Assembly: GCA_010028225.1 (NCBI GenBank)
Contig: RGOY01000001.1
Span: 1-28,753, forward strand
Direction: 5' to 3'
DNA length: 28,753 nucleotides
Source: Actinomycetota bacterium
Lineage (GTDB): Bacteria; Actinomycetota; Actinomycetes; Nanopelagicales; Nanopelagicaceae
The notes beneath the pieces are model-generated. The model did no database searches and was not told the origin of the DNA. It saw only the letters and a program-made list of their open reading frames with translations. Of the stretch, positions 23,412 through 28,753 are shown in pieces. Position numbers and translations under genes: made by a program. Every line of letters starts with the position of its first letter. Position 1 is the stretch's first letter.

Positions 23412-25826
23412 ATGCAGAAGCAGGCGACCAAGCGCATTCTGCTGACACTGTGGATTCAAATCGCTGCACTGACAATCGCTCTCCTATCTCCTGCGACTTC
23501 TCAAGGAGTTTCGTTCAACTCAGCGCCGGCAACAGTATGGGGAACTCTCTACGCCGCTGAAGATTCGAACCGCACTTTCTTCGCAACTGAAGGTGATACC
23601 CCAGTAGCAACCACTCGCGCAGGGGATCTTGGATTGCCACGAGAACGACGAAGCACATTCGAAATCACATATAGCAACGTTCCTGAACGCGCGAAGGATG
23701 CAATCGATCTTGGCGTGCGTTCGTGGGAGGGCTACTTCGATTCGAAAGTTCCGATCAAGGTTCTTGCCTCATGGGATAGAACTGCTCCCTTTGGCGTACT
23801 TGGCACTGCGCGCCCTGGCAGATACTTCAACAATTTTCCTGGCGCACCCGATAAAGAACTCTGGTACGCCTCAGCGCTTGCTAATGCCATAGTCGGAAAG
23901 GATCTTGACCCAGCAAATCCTGAAATCATCATCAGGATCAGCGCTTTTCCATTCTGGTATTACGAAGTTGATGGGAAACCCGGATCGAGCCAATACGACT
24001 TGGTCTCAGTCGTCTTGCATGAGATGGGTCATGGACTTGGATTTCTCTCAAACTCTGAATATGTCGCCTATAACGGACTGGGACTTCTTCCACGTCCGAC
24101 TCCGTTTGATGCCTACGCTCAACTCCCAGATGAGCGAAGGCTTATCGACTTACCAGCACCATCGTTAGAAATTGGTACCGCATTCGTCAATCGACTCTAT
24201 TGGTCGGGAAAGAAAGGCATCGCCGCAAACGGAGGCGTCAAACCGATTCTTTATACACCCAAGAGCTACGAAGATGGATCATCAATCAGCCACCTCGACG
24301 AAGCGACTTTTTCACGGAGCGCAACTGATGCAACGATGACACCTAATCTTGAAGCGGGTGAAGTACTGAATGCTCCCGGCTCACTTGCAGAAGCGATGAT
24401 TGAAGATATGAAGGTCAAACCTCCGGCTGGTATCGCTTTCGGAATCCCTAACGAGCCGCGAAATGTCGAGGCGTTGATTGGCGATGGGCGCGCCATAGTG
24501 AAATTCGATCCGCCATCGAATGCCAGAAGTTCGCAGGTGAGTTCCTACACCATCACCAATATCCAAGATGGCAAGAAGGTAACGGTCACTGAGAGTCCTG
24601 CGATCATAAATGGTCTTCGAAATGGACGTGAATACTCCTTTGATGTCATCGCATCAAATACCAATGGCAACTCGCCGACCGCTCGTAGTAATGCAGTCAC
24701 CCCTGAAGCGGGATGGAAAGGAACGGTGATTGATCAAGGCGCAGATGCGAAGTACATAGCAAGCGCCACCTTCCAAGGAAAGACCATCATTGCCTATACC
24801 GACTCCACTAAGGGCGATATCAAGTTGGCGACAAGGGAGGGTAATCGTTGGTCAATCAAGACAATCGATGGAAATTCAACTCTCTCAGGCAAGACCTCAA
24901 ACGATGTGTCAGGTTATTTATCACTCTGTGTCAGCGGAAGTAAAACTCGCCAGCGACTTCACCTCTTCTTCACTGATCTCACCGATAAAGACCTTCGCTA
25001 TGGGGAATACGATGGCAAACGCTGGAAATTCGAAGTAGTCGATGGTGACGGACCCGAAGTGCAAAACTACGAAGAGAAAGTTCGAGTACGTACCGCTAGC
25101 GATGTGAGTGTCTCTAACGCATGTGCTGTCACATCTAAAGGGCTCCAAGTCTTTTATCGAGATGAGAGCCAAGGAATCCTTCTTGGCGCAGTAAGAAGTC
25201 AGAATCGCTGGTTCTACGAGATTGTCGATGGTGACAAGAAGACTGGTGGCCGAACGATTGGAGATGTTGGTTTCAGGTTACGTGCATTGACTCTTGGGGA
25301 GACGGTCTACCTTCTCTATGACTCGATACTGGTCGTTGATCAAAATCGCGATGCCACACAAGGCGAAGTGAGAATGGCTACGAGATCAACTATCTATCCT
25401 GAAGATTGGAGCTACAAGAATCTTGAGACAACTGGCGAGTTGGTGGCAGTCCCTGGGTATGACATCTCGATGAGCGCTAATTCGAAACAAGTCTTCGGTT
25501 CGTGGCTGTCATCGACTCCGATGACCAGACCAAAACCTGATCGAATAAAGTCGCGCTTGATCAGCGATATCGATGCACCGGTGGCCGGCTTTGCCGAGGA
25601 TCATGGTTCTTTGAGTGGTCCGCTTGCTGAAGACTTCACTGGCGCACTCTTTGGATGTGAAGGGCGAGTGTGCGCTATGACGAGGCAAAGTCAAGCCGTC
25701 GCTCTGATTGTTGACAAAGAAGTCTCACCAAAACAAATGGCGATATGGCTCAAGCTTGGGCGAGAGAGATTTGCAGTTATCGGTGTTGCGGGAAAGTTGA
25801 CGCTTTTCGCTCAACCTTCCCGCTAA
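23412..25826 (+). CDS. Secreted metallopeptidase-like protein with FN3 and beta-repeat domains
   Basis: 804 residues. A signal peptide (KRILLTLWIQIAALTIALL, ending near residue 30) directs export. A catalytic-like domain follows (about 40-330), with HEMGHGLGFLS at 203-213 and a possible Met-turn ATMTPNLEAGE. His203, Glu204 and His207 fit HExxH, but position 213 is Ser where metzincins have His or Asp, so full activity is uncertain. A fibronectin type III domain spans about 344-435 (NEPRNVEALIGDGRAIVKFD through YSFDVIASN). The C-terminal part has repeats with W.....DG signatures at Trp480, Trp538 and Trp600 (RWSIKTIDG, RWKFEVVDG, RWFYEIVDG), about 60 residues apart, suggesting a beta-propeller or similar fold. 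The frame is open upstream to 23331, but that stretch overlaps the divergent promoter and lacks a signal sequence. Substrate unknown. Confidence 0.82.
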   Translation: MQKQATKRILLTLWIQIAALTIALLSPATSQGVSFNSAPATVWGTLYAAEDSNRTFFATEGDTPVATTRAGDLGLPRERRSTFEITYSNVPERAKDAIDLGVRSWEGYFDSKVPIKVLASWDRTAPFGVLGTARPGRYFNNFPGAPDKELWYASALANAIVGKDLDPANPEIIIRISAFPFWYYEVDGKPGSSQYDLVSVVLHEMGHGLGFLSNSEYVAYNGLGLLPRPTPFDAYAQLPDERRLIDLPAPSLEIGTAFVNRLYWSGKKGIAANGGVKPILYTPKSYEDGSSISHLDEATFSRSATDATMTPNLEAGEVLNAPGSLAEAMIEDMKVKPPAGIAFGIPNEPRNVEALIGDGRAIVKFDPPSNARSSQVSSYTITNIQDGKKVTVTESPAIINGLRNGREYSFDVIASNTNGNSPTARSNAVTPEAGWKGTVIDQGADAKYIASATFQGKTIIAYTDSTKGDIKLATREGNRWSIKTIDGNSTLSGKTSNDVSGYLSLCVSGSKTRQRLHLFFTDLTDKDLRYGEYDGKRWKFEVVDGDGPEVQNYEEKVRVRTASDVSVSNACAVTSKGLQVFYRDESQGILLGAVRSQNRWFYEIVDGDKKTGGRTIGDVGFRLRALTLGETVYLLYDSILVVDQNRDATQGEVRMATRSTIYPEDWSYKNLETTGELVAVPGYDISMSANSKQVFGSWLSSTPMTRPKPDRIKSRLISDIDAPVAGFAEDHGSLSGPLAEDFTGALFGCEGRVCAMTRQSQAVALIVDKEVSPKQMAIWLKLGRERFAVIGVAGKLTLFAQPSR

Positions 25827-25835
25827 AAATGCCGG

Positions 25836-25934
25836 CTACTTCTTGTTACGGCGTTGGATACGGGTCTTCTTGAGCAACTTCTTATGTTTCTTCTTTGCCA
25901 TGCGCTTGCGGCGCTTCTTGACTACGGAACCCAT
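25836..25934 (-). CDS. Small ribosomal subunit protein bS22 (AURKAIP1/COX24 domain)
   Basis: A 32-residue, extremely basic protein starting MGSVVKKRRKRMAKKKHKKL and ending KKTRIQRRNKK. This closely matches the actinobacterial bS22 protein first recognised on mycobacterial ribosomes, which shares the AURKAIP1/COX24 domain. The ATG at 25934 has an AGGGA ribosome binding site 7 nt upstream. Its stop is 9 bases from the stop of the convergent secreted protein gene. It follows the secreted propeller-like gene by 44 bases and may have its own promoter. It is easily missed by gene callers because of its length. Confidence 0.93.
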   Translation of the reverse strand: MGSVVKKRRKRMAKKKHKKLLKKTRIQRRNKK

Positions 25935-25975
25935 GATCACATCCCTTCGAATCGAAACTCGTTTTTAAAAGCGTG

Positions 25976-25981
25976 ACACTA
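25976..25981 (-). promoter_or_regulatory. Candidate -10 box for bS22
   Basis: TAGTGT on the minus strand, overlapping the stop codon of the upstream secreted protein gene. It would give a leader of about 33 nt that contains the AGGGA ribosome binding site. Support is limited to the hexamer and its placement. Confidence 0.3.
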
Positions 25982-27130
25982 CGAGAAAGATATCAACTGA
26001 GTCGCGCCTGACTTCACTTTCACTAAGGCGTGGTCTTCGAAGATGTCGATGATCGAAATCGCCGGGATAGATGCAGCACTCTTAATGCTGCCTTTCTTAT
26101 CGAATTGAAGGAAAAGTGCGTGGTTCGAATTGGCCCTAAATCCTGGCAAAGCCTTGATTCGAGCCTTAGTTATGACGCCCACTGCCCTCCCTTCAACTAG
26201 ACCCATGACTCCTGGAATGCGCGTACTCCACTCTGGTTTTCCTTGACTATCAAAATCTGTGATTGCGACTTCGCTCGTCTTGCCTCGAATAAGCGGCCCA
26301 ACTGCCAGATGAACAGGGCTCACATCACTCCACTCACGCTTTGCACCCGAAGCAAAACTCCTTACAGCTTTTACTGCTTTCCCAGTCTTATCCAAGTAGA
26401 GGATGACGCCATCACTGGCACCCTGACGCTTACTGCCGACCAGGTTCTCTTCACTTGATCCGTAAAGTGTCCGCAGGTTTGCAGCAGCGAAAATCGATGT
26501 ATTCATCTCACCAAATCTGCTGAGTTGAAAATCTTCTCCGCTGAGCGTTCTTCTGACCATAAATCCTTGATGGCCGCGATCAGATGCTATATCTCCGACG
26601 ATGACTATCTCCTCGCCAAAGAGATGGATGGAACGAGGCAATAGCGGCTTGTCACTATCAAAGAAACTCGTTCGAGTAATCTCACCTGAAGATGTGAACT
26701 CAACAAGAATTAGTCGAGTAAGCCCAACCTTTTTTTCTTCTTCACTGGCCACTGTTATTGAATCTGGGTTAATTGCGCCATCAGATTGTTCTCGCGAGGT
26801 CACAACAGAACTCTCAGAGATACCCACCGCGATGAAGGACGCGCCTGATGCCGAGGCAGATGTAGTGAGATCAGTAAAGAGAAGGCTGGTCGAGCTCTCT
26901 TGAACGACAACTCTTGCTCCGCTGACGCGATCTCGCACTTCAATGCCCTCACCTGCCAGTGCTATATGGGTTGAAGTGATTGCAAGTGATTGATATCCAG
27001 CACCAATCTCAGCGATTGGCGCGATTTTCTTTACAGTGAGAGAGGCCGATGCGCTACCAAGTAAAGATCCGAAGAGAAGTACGAAGAGAATGAGAGTTGA
27101 GATCTTCGAAAATGGGAATCTCTCCCTCAT
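25979..27130 (-). CDS. Secreted protein of unknown function, probable beta-propeller
   Basis: 383 residues. I do not recognise the family. The N-terminus has a signal peptide (positively charged MRERFPFSK, hydrophobic LILFVLLFGSLLGS, then an ASAS cleavage region at about 27-30). No lipobox cysteine is present and the mature protein has no obvious membrane segment. The rest is rich in short beta-strand-like stretches with turns such as DKTGKAVKAV, DSQGKPEWSTRI and DKKGSIKSAASI, resembling blades of a WD40/PQQ-like propeller. No catalytic motif and no cysteine are seen. Its ATG overlaps the proC stop (ATGA), so it is co-transcribed with proC, which gives no functional clue. Confidence 0.75.
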   Translation of the reverse strand: MRERFPFSKISTLILFVLLFGSLLGSASASLTVKKIAPIAEIGAGYQSLAITSTHIALAGEGIEVRDRVSGARVVVQESSTSLLFTDLTTSASASGASFIAVGISESSVVTSREQSDGAINPDSITVASEEEKKVGLTRLILVEFTSSGEITRTSFFDSDKPLLPRSIHLFGEEIVIVGDIASDRGHQGFMVRRTLSGEDFQLSRFGEMNTSIFAAANLRTLYGSSEENLVGSKRQGASDGVILYLDKTGKAVKAVRSFASGAKREWSDVSPVHLAVGPLIRGKTSEVAITDFDSQGKPEWSTRIPGVMGLVEGRAVGVITKARIKALPGFRANSNHALFLQFDKKGSIKSAASIPAISIIDIFEDHALVKVKSGATQLISFS

Positions 27131-27945
27131 CCCAATTCAACCGACCGATCACGAGCTGCTCTCATGGCTTTGGAAATGGTCTCTCGAAAGCCCGCTTCAT
27201 CGAATACAGAGAGTGCTGCTGCTGTGGTTCCTTTTGGACTCGTTACATTCTCCCGAAGGGTTGCTGGAGATTTTCCTGACTGTTCGAGCATTGCCGCAGC
27301 ACCTTTGATGGTAGAGACTGCGAGCAAGGTCGCATCTGCTTCATTAAGGCCAAGTTTCATGCTCGCTTCAATCATCGACTCGACAAAAAGGAAGAAATAG
27401 GCAGGACCAGAACCACTCGTTGCTGTAACTGCGTCTTGTAACGCTTCATCAATCAAAAGTGTCGACCCAGAGGATTGAAAGAGCTCTTTTACAAGCGAGA
27501 GATGCTCCTCTCGTGCGAACTTTCCTGCAGAGATTGCAGAAATTCCTTCACCGATTAAGAGCGGAGTATTTGGCATCACTCGAATCACCGGGTTATCCGA
27601 CTTTAAGAGGCTCTCAACGAGGGCTGTCTTCTTACCCGCGGCAAGGGATACAACCAGGGCAGTGCGATTAAGGTCCTTGGCAAGAATCTCGACCACTGCT
27701 TCGAGATCTTGTGGCTTTGTTACAAGGAAGATCAGATCTGCACTGGCAACCTCAGGAAGGCTTGCTCGCGAGATTCCAAACTTCTCTTCAACCTCTTGAG
27801 CTCGATCATCTCTCTTCTCTACAAAGAAGATCGCATCTTTTCGAAACTTTGAGGCGATGAGGGTGGAGATGATTGCCTCGCCCATCACACCCGCGCCAAT
27901 GACCGCGACTTTTCTCACTTCATCGACGGTTAACTTGGTATTCAT
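27127..27945 (-). CDS. proC: Pyrroline-5-carboxylate reductase
   Basis: NAD(P)H-dependent reduction of pyrroline-5-carboxylate to proline, the last step of proline synthesis. It has 272 residues. The N-terminal Rossmann motif VAVIGAGVMGEAI is at 13-25. FLVTKPQDL and VIRVMPNTPLLIGEG follow. The C-terminal helical domain has the signature ATSGSGPAYFFLF and ENVTSPKGTTAAAL, which bind substrate. The start ATG has a TAGGCT box 6 nt upstream and no Shine-Dalgarno, so it is probably leaderless. It overlaps the downstream secreted protein gene by 4 nt and diverges from the cysteine-rich gene. Confidence 0.96.
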   Translation of the reverse strand: MNTKLTVDEVRKVAVIGAGVMGEAIISTLIASKFRKDAIFFVEKRDDRAQEVEEKFGISRASLPEVASADLIFLVTKPQDLEAVVEILAKDLNRTALVVSLAAGKKTALVESLLKSDNPVIRVMPNTPLLIGEGISAISAGKFAREEHLSLVKELFQSSGSTLLIDEALQDAVTATSGSGPAYFFLFVESMIEASMKLGLNEADATLLAVSTIKGAAAMLEQSGKSPATLRENVTSPKGTTAAALSVFDEAGFRETISKAMRAARDRSVELG

Positions 27946-27951
27946 GGGTCG

Positions 27952-27968
27952 AGCCTATCCTTTAGGCT
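27952..27968. promoter_or_regulatory. Overlapping divergent promoters in a perfect inverted repeat
   Basis: AGCCTA-TCCTT-TAGGCT. The left arm read on the minus strand is TAGGCT, 6 nt before the proC ATG. The right arm read on the plus strand is TAGGCT (27963-27968), 8 nt before the ATG at 27977. Each arm fits a leaderless -10 box. The start codons are only 31 bases apart, so the two promoters would be mutually exclusive or co-regulated. Confidence 0.5.
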
Positions 27969-27976
27969 CTACGACT

Positions 27977-28753
27977 ATGCCTGAGATTTCTGCGAAATTC
28001 CCCCGTGAATGGCTTGAATTTGAAGATCCTAATAACGAGAAGCAACTAATTCGTTGTGACATCACTTGGCTGACATCAAGTTGGAATTGCATCTACGGAA
28101 ATGGCTGTCAAGGAATATATGCACAGACACCAAATGATGGGTGCTGCTCTGAAGGCGCGATGTACTCCGATAAAGATGATGAAAAACGCGTTCTCAAATA
28201 TGCGGCAAAACTAAAACGCAGCGAGTGGCAATTCTTTGATGAAGCGCAACCAAAGCGCAAAGGTGGAAAATTAAATGTTAGTGAAGTAGATGAAGATAAC
28301 GAACGAAAGACTCGTAATGTTAAAAATGGCTGCATCTTTCTCAATCGCAAAGGGCATGAAGCGCCTGGTTTTACTGGTGAAATGGGATGCGTTCTACATC
28401 ACTTGGCAATCAGGGAAGGCGTCCATTTTGTTGAAACGAAACCTGATGTCTGTTGGCAATTACCAATTCGTCGTTCCTTCGAAAAATTAGATCTTGGTGA
28501 CGATGAAGTAAAGCAAGTGACTGTCATCGGTGAGTACGAACGGCGAGGTTGGGGTCCAGGAGGCGTCGAGTTTGATTGGTACTGCACAAGCAACTCAGAG
28601 GCGCACAACGGAAAAGAGCCGGTTTATATTTCTAATGCTTATGAATTAATTAAGTTGATGGGAACCAAGGCATACGCAGTACTGAAAGAGATCTGCGATA
28701 CGCGGATGGAGGCGCGGCGCCAAGCCGCTCCTAAACTGCTGCCCTTACTTCAG
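27977..28753 (+). CDS. Cysteine-rich conserved protein of unknown function, cut by window edge
   Basis: 259 codons are visible without a stop, starting MPEISAKFPREWLEFEDP, with the C-terminus missing. I cannot name the family with certainty. Ten cysteines are seen (27, 38, 44, 56, 57, 119, 138, 159, 203, 240). The densest group is NCIYGNGCQG followed by NDGCCSEGA and an acidic DKDDEKRV, the kind of pattern seen in iron-sulfur or zinc-binding proteins such as the YkgJ/DUF3109-like groups. GEMGCVLHHLAI at 135-146 and WYCTSN near 201 may add ligands. There is no signal peptide, so it is probably cytoplasmic. It diverges from proC behind a shared promoter region. Confidence 0.78.
   Translation, partial: MPEISAKFPREWLEFEDPNNEKQLIRCDITWLTSSWNCIYGNGCQGIYAQTPNDGCCSEGAMYSDKDDEKRVLKYAAKLKRSEWQFFDEAQPKRKGGKLNVSEVDEDNERKTRNVKNGCIFLNRKGHEAPGFTGEMGCVLHHLAIREGVHFVETKPDVCWQLPIRRSFEKLDLGDDEVKQVTVIGEYERRGWGPGGVEFDWYCTSNSEAHNGKEPVYISNAYELIKLMGTKAYAVLKEICDTRMEARRQAAPKLLPLLQ

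Noticed and set aside
1..28753. tRNA, rRNA, CRISPR array, insertion sequence, prophage or riboswitch
   Set aside because: I saw no cloverleaf, regular spaced repeats, transposase, integrase or recognised riboswitch core; gaps between genes are too short for most of these.

Overview
The window looks like a chromosomal segment of a free-living, aerobic actinobacterium with a compact genome and roughly 50% GC (estimated by eye). The main support is a 32-residue protein that reads like the actinobacterial ribosomal protein bS22. Further support comes from menaquinone as the quinone, actinobacterial-type MenG/MenB/MenE sequences, the XPB-type helicase with its helicase-associated partner, and many TANNNT -10 boxes lying 6-9 nt in front of start codons. 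A streamlined freshwater lineage is a guess from gene density and cannot be shown here.

Layout. (1) 1-5938, minus strand: the nuo (complex I) operon in order nuoA-B-C-D-E-F-G, with junctions that abut or overlap by 1-4 nt; nuoG runs off the left edge. (2) 5983-13417: menaquinone biosynthesis, with menG (minus, frameshifted), menF (plus), menB-menC-menD (minus operon) and menE-menA (plus). (3) 13427-13696: a small PLDc_N-type membrane protein. (4) 13732-18081, minus: a system II cytochrome c maturation operon (histidine phosphatase, resA/tlpA, ccdA, resB, ccsB/resC). (5) 18163-23105, plus: a helicase-associated protein (frameshifted), an M20 metallopeptidase and an XPB-like helicase. (6) 23108-25826: a glutaredoxin-like protein diverging from a large secreted metallopeptidase-like protein. 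(7) 25836-27945, minus: bS22, a secreted protein of unknown function, and proC. (8) 27977 to the right edge, plus: a cysteine-rich protein of unknown function, cut by the window end.

Regions 1-4 form one respiratory theme. Complex I passes electrons to menaquinone, menF/D/C/B/E/A/G make that quinone, and the ResB/CcsB/CcdA/ResA set matures the c-type cytochromes that take electrons from it. No menH or DHNA-CoA thioesterase gene lies in the window.

No gene-free stretch exceeds about 100 bases. I saw no tRNA, rRNA, CRISPR array, insertion sequence, phage gene or attachment site. The most noteworthy oddities are two single-step frameshifts in otherwise intact genes (menG and the helicase-associated gene), the recurrent start-proximal -10 boxes that imply leaderless transcripts, the secreted metallopeptidase-like protein with an incomplete metzincin motif, and strong use of the arginine codon CGA. 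I found no convincing new multi-gene system.
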